DNA of 22,746 nucleotides from assembly GCA_023554445.1 (NCBI GenBank), contig JAMJQQ010000073.1, positions 1-22,746 of the forward strand. Reading direction: 5' to 3'. The stretch comes from Carthagonibacter metallireducens (GTDB taxonomy: Bacteria > Gemmatimonadota > Gemmatimonadetes > Palauibacterales > Palauibacteraceae). Positions within the stretch are counted from its first letter, which is position 1. Each line of letters opens with the position of its first letter. This document shows, one piece after another, positions 15,825 through 21,858 of the stretch. The notes under the pieces were generated by a model that searched no databases, was not told the DNA's origin, and was given only the letters and a program-made list of their open reading frames with translations. Both the position numbers and the translations under genes were made by a program.

Positions 15825-16205
15825 ATGAATCAGGATTTTCCCCGGCGTCGGGTGCTGCTGGCCGAGTTTCAGCGGCGCGGAGTGTTCCGTGCTTCGGCCG
15901 TCTATGGATCGGTCTCCTTCGTGCTTCTTGAGGCCGCCCGCCTCTGGTCGCCCGCGCTCTCCCTTCCCTCCGGTGGAGTTCGGACGGTGGCCGTACTCAT
16001 CCTGATCGGGTACCCGTTCGCCTTGTGGACCGCATGGCACTACGACGTCACCGACGAAGGGGTGGATCGGACTGACGCCGCCAGCTCGGGCGACATTCGG
16101 CAGCGCGTGGATCGATCGCGGGCTCGACGCTGGGCTCCAGCATTGCTGGGTTTGATCGGGGTTCTGCTGCTGGCCGGATCCGCAGCACAGGTTCTCCTCT
16201 TCTGA
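15825..16205 (+). CDS. stand-alone TolB/TPR-type N-terminal membrane domain protein
   Basis: Encodes 126 residues starting directly after the previous stop. It contains EFQRRGVFRASAVYGSVSF...LLEAARLW, a second helix with GYPFALWTAWHYDVTDEGVDRTD, and a third helix near the end (WAPALLGLIGVLLLAG). This is the same three-helix module that begins the proteins at 1493 and 21859, where it is followed by TolB-like and TPR domains. Here the protein stops right after helix three (QVLLF), so no soluble output domain is present. It could be a degraded paralogue, or a small partner that pairs with the full-length family members through the membrane. Translational coupling to the EamA fusion gene is likely. 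Confidence 0.85.
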   Translation: MNQDFPRRRVLLAEFQRRGVFRASAVYGSVSFVLLEAARLWSPALSLPSGGVRTVAVLILIGYPFALWTAWHYDVTDEGVDRTDAASSGDIRQRVDRSRARRWAPALLGLIGVLLLAGSAAQVLLF

Positions 16206-16208
16206 CCG

Positions 16209-16244
16209 GCAGCCCATCGTTCGAGGATGGGAGGTAGGGGCTGC
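16209..16244 (+). terminator. candidate hairpin after the membrane-domain gene
   Basis: Starting four bases after the stop, GCAGCCC (16209-16215) can pair with GGGCTGC (16238-16244), or CCCATC (16213-16218) with GATGGG (16226-16231). The two pairings share the CCC and so compete. A terminator is likely because the next gene starts 160 bases on with its own ribosome-binding site. There is no T-run. Confidence 0.4.
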
Positions 16245-16365
16245 GGACCCTGTTCCTTGCTTTTCCCCCGGTGCTCTGCGAGACTCCGCGATTCGCAGTC
16301 GGGACGGGTCCCGGCTGCGTCCCCGCCAGGACGCGGGGCTGCCGTTACTAGAGGAGACGAGATTG

Positions 16366-16863
16366 ATGACGCAGAGGAACTTCGCGGTCTTCGCGCTGGC
16401 CGGGCTTCTGGTGTTTGCCGGTTGTGCAGAGACCGAGCAGGAGCCCGTTGCCGAGACCGGACAGGTTGCCGGCTCTGGCATGGAGGGTGGGATGGCGAAT
16501 CCGCATTCGGACGTCGGTCCGGCCAGGGAAGGAATGCCCAATCCGCACGAGGCTGGAATGCCCGGTGCCGGAGGAATGGAGAATCCGCACGCGGCGGGAG
16601 CCATGCCCGGTCAGGGTGGGCTCATGGAAATTTCCTTCTCCTGTCCAGACGATGTGACCCTGAAGCTGGCGCTCTACTCGGAGGAAGACCGGGCTGAGGT
16701 GACAGTGCTCGGAGAGACGCACGATCTCGAGAGAGTCCGGTCCGGCTCCGGCATGAAATTTTCCGACGGAACCTGGAGCTTCTTCAGTAAGGGTCCGGAG
16801 GCCATGGTGATGAAGGACGATGAGCCCGTGGTAAAGGACTGCGTGGCGGTCGGCCACCCATAG
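16366..16863 (+). CDS. lipoprotein with MliC-like lysozyme-inhibitor domain and GMxNPH repeats
   Basis: Encodes 165 residues from ATG 16366, with GAGGAGA upstream. A lipoprotein signal ends LLVFAGC (Cys20; Phe at -3 is slightly atypical). A flexible Gly/Met-rich spacer (about 37-86) carries three copies of GMxNPH (GMANPH, GMPNPH, GMENPH). Residues ~87-163 match the MliC/PliC fold: ISFSCPD, DRAEVTVLGETHDLERVRSGSGMKFSDG, TWSFFSKGPEAMVM and KDCVAVG, with Cys93 and Cys159 placed for the usual disulphide. In E. coli and Pseudomonas, MliC is an outer-membrane lipoprotein that inhibits C-type lysozyme through a Ser-Gly loop; here SGSGMKFSDG is the likely equivalent. Domain assignment is by pattern, so a non-inhibitory relative is possible. 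Confidence 0.78.
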   Translation: MTQRNFAVFALAGLLVFAGCAETEQEPVAETGQVAGSGMEGGMANPHSDVGPAREGMPNPHEAGMPGAGGMENPHAAGAMPGQGGLMEISFSCPDDVTLKLALYSEEDRAEVTVLGETHDLERVRSGSGMKFSDGTWSFFSKGPEAMVMKDDEPVVKDCVAVGHP

Positions 16864-16925
16864 TCGCTGGCAGGTGAGGGTGGACTCGCTGCGATCTCGA
16901 CAGCGAGAATCCCGGCAGAAACCGG

Positions 16926-16961
16926 TCGGGCCCGGTGAGCGGATTGGCTCGCCGGGCCCGA
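16926..16961. terminator. 15-bp stem-loop terminator between converging genes
   Basis: TCGGGCCCGGTGAGC (16926-16940) pairs with GCTCGCCGGGCCCGA (16947-16961), 15 bp with one G-T wobble and a 6-base loop. It lies 63 bases after the MliC-like gene and directly after the stop of the minus-strand Cys-rich gene, so it can end both. A second hairpin follows at once: AATCACTTCG/CGGAGTGATT (16961-16970/16980-16989). Confidence 0.8.
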
Positions 16962-16962
16962 A

Positions 16963-17184
16963 TCACTTCGAGGCTCGCCCGGAGTGATTGTCCCCCGTCC
17001 CGCCTTCGCTCGAATCCTCTCCCCGCGCCGTCCAGGCCCGGCAGGCCAACACCGGCAGCGGCGGGTACTTCGGCATGCCCGGGTAGGAAACAGAGGCGCG
17101 GCAGAGCCAGAATGTCGAGCCGCGGTGGCTCAGTATGGTGCGTGACCACTCACAACTTCGGCAGAGGCCCGGGTCCTCGTTCAT
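16963..17184 (-). CDS. small Cys-rich protein (possible metal-binding mini-protein)
   Basis: Encodes 73 residues from ATG 17182-17184. The N-terminal two-thirds has a distinctive pattern: C8-x2-C11, then SHRGSTFWLC (C28), and PKYPPLPVLAC (C48). Four spaced cysteines suggest a zinc or Fe-S site. I recall similar unnamed small bacterial proteins with CxxC, RGSxFxLC and PxYPxLPVxxC motifs, which is why I accept this reading frame despite its length. The C-terminal 20 residues are polar and probably disordered. The ribosome-binding site is weak. It is divergent from the DUF1579 gene and converges on the MliC-like gene. Function is unknown. Confidence 0.7.
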   Translation of the reverse strand: MNEDPGLCRSCEWSRTILSHRGSTFWLCRASVSYPGMPKYPPLPVLACRAWTARGEDSSEGGTGDNHSGRASK

Positions 17185-17421
17185 TCGCCCATTTCTCGCT
17201 GGCCGACCGCAGTAGCGCAACGACCGTCTGCTGCCAGGGGGTATTCCCGTCGCCCTGTCGCCAACCCGTCTGAGGTTCGATCTTTCAGTTTAGGGGCGGA
17301 GACCGTTCGTGCGCCAAGTCTGCCGGGTGGGTGTCCCCGTTTCGATTCGGTCCAGGTGCCGGTCATGGATCCACGTGACCGGCCCGGTCGGCTCAATCCC
17401 CGTGAGGCAGGAGGACCTGAG

Positions 17422-17886
17422 ATGGAAATGCCGACTCCCGGAGCCGCGCATGCGAAGTTCAAGAAACTCGTCGGATTCTGGCGGGGAGAGGAGCGCGTTT
17501 ACCCGAGCCCCTGGGATCCGAAGGGAGGAGACGCAATCGGCCGCGTCCGCAATCGCATTGCTCTCGAGGGTTTCGTGCTGATCCACGACTACGAGCAGGA
17601 GCGAAAGGGACGTATCGCACTCCGTGGCCACGGAGTGATCCGGTGGGACGCGGCGGCCGAGCGGTACGTGCTGACCTGGTTCGATTCCATGGGGATGCCG
17701 CCGGACGAATTCCGCGGCGAGTTCGATGGAGACGTGCTGACGCTCACGAACGAGGAACCGGGGGGGTGGATCCGGGCGGTCTGGGACTTCGGAGAGGAAG
17801 GGCGCTACAGCTACCTGATGGAGGCCTCGTCGGACGGTGAGAGCTGGAAGCCGCTCATGGAGGGGGAGTACCTGCGGGAGGGCTGA
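17422..17886 (+). CDS. DUF1579 family protein
   Basis: Encodes 154 residues from ATG 17422, preceded by AGGAGG at about seven bases. The frame is open further upstream, but this start has by far the best ribosome-binding site. The sequence fits a calycin-like DUF1579 fold: FKKLVGFWRGEERVYPSPW near the start (the LxGxWxG signature), then RNRIALEGFVLIHDY, GHGVIRWDAAAERYVLTWFDSMG, LTLTNEE and RYSYLMEASSDGESWKPLMEGEY. No signal peptide, so probably cytoplasmic. The family has no established function; the fold suggests a small-molecule pocket. The gap to the divergent Cys-rich gene is 237 bp. No clear terminator is seen before the converging SlyD-like gene. Confidence 0.85.
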   Translation: MEMPTPGAAHAKFKKLVGFWRGEERVYPSPWDPKGGDAIGRVRNRIALEGFVLIHDYEQERKGRIALRGHGVIRWDAAAERYVLTWFDSMGMPPDEFRGEFDGDVLTLTNEEPGGWIRAVWDFGEEGRYSYLMEASSDGESWKPLMEGEYLREG

Positions 17887-17928
17887 TGCCTCCCACAGGT
17901 CCGCTCCCCGGGGAACGACGCGGGCGAC

Positions 17929-18357
17929 TCAGCGGATCTGGACCAGCTCGATCTCGAAGGTCAGCGCCTGTCCGGCAAGGGGGTGATTGGCGTCGACCGT
18001 AACGCTCTCGTCACCGATCTCGACGACGTGCACCGGGATCGTCTGTCCCTCGCTTGTCTGCATCTGCAGCTGGTCGCCTTCACTGAACTCCATTCCTTCG
18101 GGGAACTGCTCTCTGGCGATGGGAATCCGAAGATCATCGCGTCGCGGCCCATAGGCCTGCTCGGGCTCTATCCTGGTTCGTGCCGATGCACCGGGCTCGA
18201 GTCCGATCACTGCTTCCTCGAATCCGGGAATCACCTGGCCCGTTCCGATCGTGAATTCGAGAGGCTCCCGACCCCGCGAACTGTCGAATACGGATTCGTC
18301 GTCCAGGCTGCCGGTGTAGTGGACTGTAACAGTATCGCCGATCACTGCTGCGGCCAT
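17929..18357 (-). CDS. FKBP-type peptidyl-prolyl cis-trans isomerase, SlyD-like
   Basis: Encodes 142 residues from ATG 18355-18357, preceded on the minus strand by AGGAGA. The first part is the FKBP domain: VTVHYTGSLDDESVFDSS, PLEFTIGTGQVIPGFEEAVIGLEPG. Residues ~75-125 form the inserted IF chaperone domain (QAYGPRRDDL, then IPVHVVEIGDESVTVDANHPLAG), and the chain returns to FKBP with LTFEIELVQI. This order is that of SlyD, a cytoplasmic folding helper that isomerises X-Pro bonds. The His/Cys-rich metal-binding tail of E. coli SlyD is absent, as in many bacteria. No signal peptide is present. It is divergent from the NTF2-like gene with a 122-bp shared regulatory region. Confidence 0.93.
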   Translation of the reverse strand: MAAAVIGDTVTVHYTGSLDDESVFDSSRGREPLEFTIGTGQVIPGFEEAVIGLEPGASARTRIEPEQAYGPRRDDLRIPIAREQFPEGMEFSEGDQLQMQTSEGQTIPVHVVEIGDESVTVDANHPLAGQALTFEIELVQIR

Positions 18358-18384
18358 GATTCTCTCCTGACGGTTGTCTGGTGT

Positions 18385-18430
18385 TGCAAACCGGCTGAGG
18401 TTACCGGGGGACACGTGCCGGTGCAAACCG
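18385..18430. promoter_or_regulatory. pair of direct repeats in the slyD/NTF2 divergent region
   Basis: TGCAAACCG occurs at 18385-18393 and again at 18422-18430, 37 bases apart start to start. Flanking bases extend the match to 11 of 13. Lying between divergent starts (18357 and 18480), they could be a regulator's paired binding site. Confidence 0.35.
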
Positions 18431-18479
18431 ACGCGTCGGCCGCCAGGTTGGAATCAAGATTCTCCAGGGAGGAATGGCG

Positions 18480-18944
18480 ATGAGTACGAAGTCGATCCGG
18501 ACCGGGCTGATGGTGTTCGCGGGGGCGCTGGCACTGGCACTGTCGCTGCCTCGTGCGGGGCAGGCCCAGACCGCGGCCGACTCGGCCGCCATCCGAGCAA
18601 CGGCTCTGGATTACATCGAGGGATTCTATACGGGCGATGCGGAGCGCATGGAGCGGGCGCTGCACGAGGACCTCAAGAAGCGAATCGTGGAGCGCAAACC
18701 GGGAGAGCCGGAGGTGCTCGACGAGATGACCGCCGGGGAGCTGGTGAGTATGACGGCCGGTGGTGGTGGCACGGGGATGCCGGACGATCTCAAGCGGTCC
18801 GACGTCAGCATTCTCGACGTGTACGGACAGATGGCATCCGTCAAGATCGTGGCAGGAATGTGGATCGACTACATGCACCTCGCGGAGGTGGACGGGGAGT
18901 GGAAGATCGTCAACGTGCTGTGGGAAATGCTCCCGCGGGAGTGA
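18480..18944 (+). CDS. exported NTF2-like (lumazine-binding/SnoaL-type) protein
   Basis: Encodes 154 residues from ATG 18480, with GGGAGG seven bases upstream; the ATG at 18474 is too close to that site. A signal peptide covers about residues 1-30 (LMVFAGALALALSLPRAGQAQ). The mature part has the NTF2-like cone pattern: IRATALDYIEGFYTGDAERMERALHEDLKKRIV, a Gly-rich turn (TAGGGGTGMPD), ISILDVYGQMASVKIVA-like strand pairs, and DYMHLAEVDGEWKIVNVLWE at the end. This matches the putative lumazine-binding (Lumazine_bd_2) branch. Periplasmic or secreted; the ligand is unknown and catalysis is not implied. Its stop overlaps the next start (GTGA). Confidence 0.82.
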   Translation: MSTKSIRTGLMVFAGALALALSLPRAGQAQTAADSAAIRATALDYIEGFYTGDAERMERALHEDLKKRIVERKPGEPEVLDEMTAGELVSMTAGGGGTGMPDDLKRSDVSILDVYGQMASVKIVAGMWIDYMHLAEVDGEWKIVNVLWEMLPRE

Positions 18945-20128
18945 GCCGCCGCAGAAGTATACTGTTCGCCATTTCTCTGGTCTTAGCGGCGAGGCTCATT
19001 CTCGGCGCCTGGGCGCTGGTCGTTCCAGTCGTGAGGTCCCCAGCTGAGCCGGCAGCGGTCGTCGGCAGCCCGTATCTGGGGGCACCACGACTCGACGACG
19101 GTATCGCTGGTGCGTTGCTCGGGCCCTGGCAGCGATTCGACACCCAGCGGTACGTTCGGATCGCTCGTGAGGGTTATGTCGCGCCCGACGACTCACACTA
19201 TCCGCCTCTTTACCCGGTTCTAATCAGGTTGGGTGCTACTCCCTTCGGCTCGAGTCCAGCATCCCGAATGTTCGCGGCTCTTGCAGTTGCCACCCTGTCA
19301 GCACTCGGCGCTTTCTACCTTCTCCACAGGCTCGCGCTGCGAGAACTTGATCGGACTTCTGCCCGGAATGCGGTGCTGCTCTTCGCTACGTTCCCGACGG
19401 CGTTCTTCCTGTTTGCGGGGTACAGTGAGTCGCTATTCCTCTTCCTGTGCCTCGCTTCCTTCTTATCGGCCCGCGATGGCCGATTCGCAGCCGCTGGCGG
19501 TTTCGGTGCACTGGCGTCGATGACGCGGCTCACCGGCTGGGTACTTGCTCTCCCGATAGTATGGGAGGCGATCGTGCGGTGGCGCAGCCGTCAGCGCAGT
19601 GCTTCGGCCAATATCGAGCTGACAATGCGACTTGGAGCAGCGTCCCTGCCTGCTCTTGCCACGACGGGATTTCTCGCATTCCGGCGGAGCCTTGGGTTCG
19701 CGCCGCTTGACGAGACATTCACGCGGTACTGGGCTCGCACTCCTGGAATACCGGGCCAAGACCTGCTCACGGCGATCAACACTCTCTTTTTCGGAGGCGA
19801 GGCGCGTGCCGAGCAGTTGCCTGTGCTCTGGGTTGATTTCGTCGCGGTGGCCGGCATGCTTGCGGCGCTGCCGTTTGTATTTCGGAGGCTGGGCGTGTCG
19901 TTCGGACTCTACTCCGCGGGGATTCTGTTCTTTCTGCTCCTGGCGACGTCTGACGTGCTTCCGCTGTACAGCGTTGCCCGATATGTGCTGCCGATCTTTC
20001 CACCGTTCTTACTCTTTGGCCTTGCGATCGGGCAGCGGCATCTTCTTGCTCGAGGACTCCCAATCGTCTCTTTCACGCTCTGGCTGCTGTTCAGCGCACT
20101 GTTCTTTTCGCGCAACTGGGTAGGGTAA
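18941..20128 (+). CDS. PIG-V-like membrane mannosyltransferase (GT-C fold)
   Basis: Encodes 395 residues from GTG 18941, overlapping the previous stop by four bases. It is a multi-pass membrane protein with about nine to ten hydrophobic helices. Between the first two lies the catalytic-type loop RFDTQRYVRIAREGY (FDTQ at 66-69) followed by YPPLYPVLIR (87-96), the signature of the PIG-V/GPI-mannosyltransferase-like family, which uses polyprenyl-phosphate sugars as donor. Later, FPTAFFLFAGYSESLFLFL and MTRLTGWVLALPI are typical of the family. The acceptor here is unknown. The gene uses TTA leucine codons three times and looks less GC-rich than its neighbours, hinting at a different origin or simply membrane-codon bias. 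The K+ channel gene starts six bases after its stop. Confidence 0.85.
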   Translation: MSRRRSILFAISLVLAARLILGAWALVVPVVRSPAEPAAVVGSPYLGAPRLDDGIAGALLGPWQRFDTQRYVRIAREGYVAPDDSHYPPLYPVLIRLGATPFGSSPASRMFAALAVATLSALGAFYLLHRLALRELDRTSARNAVLLFATFPTAFFLFAGYSESLFLFLCLASFLSARDGRFAAAGGFGALASMTRLTGWVLALPIVWEAIVRWRSRQRSASANIELTMRLGAASLPALATTGFLAFRRSLGFAPLDETFTRYWARTPGIPGQDLLTAINTLFFGGEARAEQLPVLWVDFVAVAGMLAALPFVFRRLGVSFGLYSAGILFFLLLATSDVLPLYSVARYVLPIFPPFLLFGLAIGQRHLLARGLPIVSFTLWLLFSALFFSRNWVG

Positions 20129-20134
20129 AATCGA

Positions 20135-20974
20135 ATGACCGACCAGACGGTGCATCCCGGAGAACCTTCGCGCCTCCACGGCTGGAGGGCGAAGGTTCAC
20201 GAAGTCATCTTCGAGGCGGACACTCCGGCGGGGAAAGCATTCGATATCCTGCTGATCGTCACCATCCTGTTCAGCGTCGTGATCGTCAGCCTCGAGAGCG
20301 TGCCGGAGATCCGAGCGCAATACGGGCCGCAGCTCCGCGCGGCCGAGTGGGTGATCACGATCCTGTTCACGATCGAGTACATCCTCCGTCTGCTGTGTGT
20401 CGAGCGGCCCTCGGTGTACGCCACGAGCTTCTTCGGGATCGTCGATCTGCTGGCGATCCTGCCTACGTACATCAGCGTCCTCATTCCGGGTGCCCAGGCG
20501 CTCACCGTGGTGCGTGTTCTTCGACTGCTCCGGATCTTCCGGGTTCTGAAGCTGGTTCAATACGTGTCCGAGGCGCGGACGTTGAGTGCTGCAATGCGCG
20601 CCTCTTCGAAGAAGATCTTCGTGTTCCTGTTCGCCGTCGTGATCATCGTGGTGATCGTCGGTTCGCTGATGTACCTGGTGGAGGGGCCGGCCAACGGCTT
20701 CGACAGCATCCCGCGCTCGATTTACTGGGCGGTCGTGACGCTGACGACGGTGGGGTACGGCGACATCGCTCCCGGCACATCGCTGGGACGATTCATCGCG
20801 GTTTGCGTGATGATCCTCGGGTACGGGATCATAGCCGTTCCGACGGGCATCGTGACTCGTGAGCTCGTGAGGGAGGACCGGGGCCGGTTCACGACCCGGG
20901 TCTGCCGATCGTGCAATGCCGAGGGCCACGATTCGGATGCCGGGTACTGCAGGGCCTGCGGGAGTTCTCTCTGA
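20135..20974 (+). CDS. voltage-gated potassium channel with C-terminal zinc ribbon
   Basis: Encodes 279 residues. S1-S3 lie at about 38-55, 71-88 and 98-115. S4 (about 123-141) carries regularly spaced arginines, VRVLRLLRIFRVLKL. S5 is 160-182, then the pore with selectivity filter TTVGYGD (204-210), and S6 215-238 with a GYGIIAVPTGIV end. This is the six-helix Kv/KvAP-type arrangement in the inner membrane, selective for K+. After S6 a short tail carries Cys257, Cys260, Cys272 and Cys275 (CRSC...CRAC), a zinc-ribbon pattern in place of an RCK domain. It follows the PIG-V-like gene by six bases and is probably co-transcribed. Confidence 0.94.
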   Translation: MTDQTVHPGEPSRLHGWRAKVHEVIFEADTPAGKAFDILLIVTILFSVVIVSLESVPEIRAQYGPQLRAAEWVITILFTIEYILRLLCVERPSVYATSFFGIVDLLAILPTYISVLIPGAQALTVVRVLRLLRIFRVLKLVQYVSEARTLSAAMRASSKKIFVFLFAVVIIVVIVGSLMYLVEGPANGFDSIPRSIYWAVVTLTTVGYGDIAPGTSLGRFIAVCVMILGYGIIAVPTGIVTRELVREDRGRFTTRVCRSCNAEGHDSDAGYCRACGSSL

Positions 20975-21001
20975 GCCCGGCCGTTCGTGCGGGGCGAGCG
21001 A

Positions 21002-21045
21002 CCGGAGTGTAGCTCCGGGACCACGCACCTGCGCGCGCGGTCCCG
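21002..21045 (+). terminator. candidate terminator after the K+ channel gene
   Basis: CCGGAG/CTCCGG (21002-21007/21013-21018) and CGGGACC/GGTCCCG (21016-21022/21039-21045) form adjacent, slightly overlapping hairpins 27 bases after the stop. No T-run follows. Termination is plausible because the next start is 180 bases on. Confidence 0.4.
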
Positions 21046-21153
21046 TAAAGCGATCCATGACAGGGGCATAGGTGAGGGCATACCCTCTGCATGAGAATGG
21101 GCGTGGTCGTCGAAACCGCGGCGGCTTCACGAGATCCATGGCGGGGCGAGGTG

Positions 21154-21456
21154 ATGGACGAGCGACGGTACTGGATGACCGACCCGGACGGACTCCTTGC
21201 TGGAGCCGCGCAGGCCGTGCAGGCGAAGCACGCGATCGCCCGTCACCTGGGCTGCAGCTGGGACGACGTGGACCGGGCGCTCGCCGACGCACTGATCGAG
21301 ACGCTTCGACAGATGCCCTCGCGCGGCCGCCTTCGCCGCCGTGAAGACCGGTCACTCTTGAGTTGCGTGGGCCGGCTGGTTCCGGAAATCCCACCCGACG
21401 ATCCGCTGCGAGCCGAGATCCGCCGCCGCCTTCGTGCCAAGCTGGAAGGAGTCTGA
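21154..21456 (+). CDS. small hypothetical protein
   Basis: Encodes 100 residues from ATG 21154; GTG 21151 and ATGs at 21091 and 21097 are in frame and possible, so the start is uncertain. The chain is helical and charged: LLAGAAQAVQAKHAIARHLGCSWDDVDRALADALIETLRQMP, then a very basic stretch (SRGRLRRREDRS), and a basic C-terminus (LRAEIRRRLRAKLEGV). No membrane segment or signal peptide. The composition is normal for a cytoplasmic protein and codon use matches the neighbours. I do not recognise a family. The thiamine-binding gene follows 48 bases later on the same strand. Confidence 0.6.
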   Translation: MDERRYWMTDPDGLLAGAAQAVQAKHAIARHLGCSWDDVDRALADALIETLRQMPSRGRLRRREDRSLLSCVGRLVPEIPPDDPLRAEIRRRLRAKLEGV

Positions 21457-21504
21457 GCCCCGGGGGGGCGGCGGCTCTCGAATCGGAAGGAGATTGAGTC
21501 CGAG

Positions 21505-21795
21505 GTGAAAGCGACAGGCGACATCCAGTGCATCCCCATCGGTTCCGGCGTGTCGGTGCGCGCGGAGGTGAAGCGGGCGCACGCCATTCTCGAGGAATCG
21601 GGCCTGAAGGTGACTCTGCACCCGAACGGGACCAGCGTAGAGGGTCAGCTGGACGAGATTCTGGCCGCCGTCGCGAAGATTCACGAGACCCTGCACGCCG
21701 AAGGCGTCGTCCGGCTGGTGTCCTTCGTGAAGGTAGCTACGCGGACCGACAAGACACCTTCGCTCGAAGGGAAGTTGTTCGACACTCGACAATGA
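21505..21795 (+). CDS. MTH1187/YkoF-type thiamine-binding family protein
   Basis: Encodes 96 residues from GTG 21505. The sequence follows the small ferredoxin-like Thiamine_BP (formerly DUF77) family: IQCIPIGSGVSVRAEVKRAHAILEESGLKVTLHPNGTSVEGQLDEILAAVAKIHETLHAEGVVRLVSFVKVATRTDK-type order, with the conserved P-x-G-x-G-V-S near the start, HPNGTSVEG in the middle and TRTDK at the end. Relatives such as MTH1187, YqgV and YkoF are cytoplasmic and bind thiamine or its pyrimidine moiety; the physiological role is not settled. Length matches the family (about 95-100). AAGGAGA lies upstream at a somewhat long spacing. A hairpin follows the stop immediately. Confidence 0.87.
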   Translation: MKATGDIQCIPIGSGVSVRAEVKRAHAILEESGLKVTLHPNGTSVEGQLDEILAAVAKIHETLHAEGVVRLVSFVKVATRTDKTPSLEGKLFDTRQ

Positions 21796-21813
21796 TGCCC
21801 GGGGGCCCGGGCA
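21796..21813 (+). terminator. compact hairpin directly after the thiamine-binding gene
   Basis: TGCCCGGG (21796-21803) is the exact reverse complement of CCCGGGCA (21806-21813); in practice about 7 bp with a 4-base loop. It begins one base after the stop codon. No T-run follows. Confidence 0.55.
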
Positions 21814-21843
21814 GGGTCCCGGCTTGCTCGACCTGAGGCGAAC

Positions 21844-21858
21844 GGGCGAGATTCGCCC
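21844..21858 (+). promoter_or_regulatory. hairpin abutting the start codon of the TolB-like gene
   Basis: GGGCGA (21844-21849) pairs with TCGCCC (21853-21858) around the 3-base loop GAT, ending on the base before ATG 21859. It occupies the position where a ribosome-binding site would lie, and no other good site is visible, so it may lower or regulate translation. Confidence 0.45.

Noticed and set aside
20009..21394. Long minus-strand open frame opposite the K+ channel
   Set aside because: Asp/His/Arg-rich reverse complement of membrane helices; the plus strand carries an unmistakable channel.
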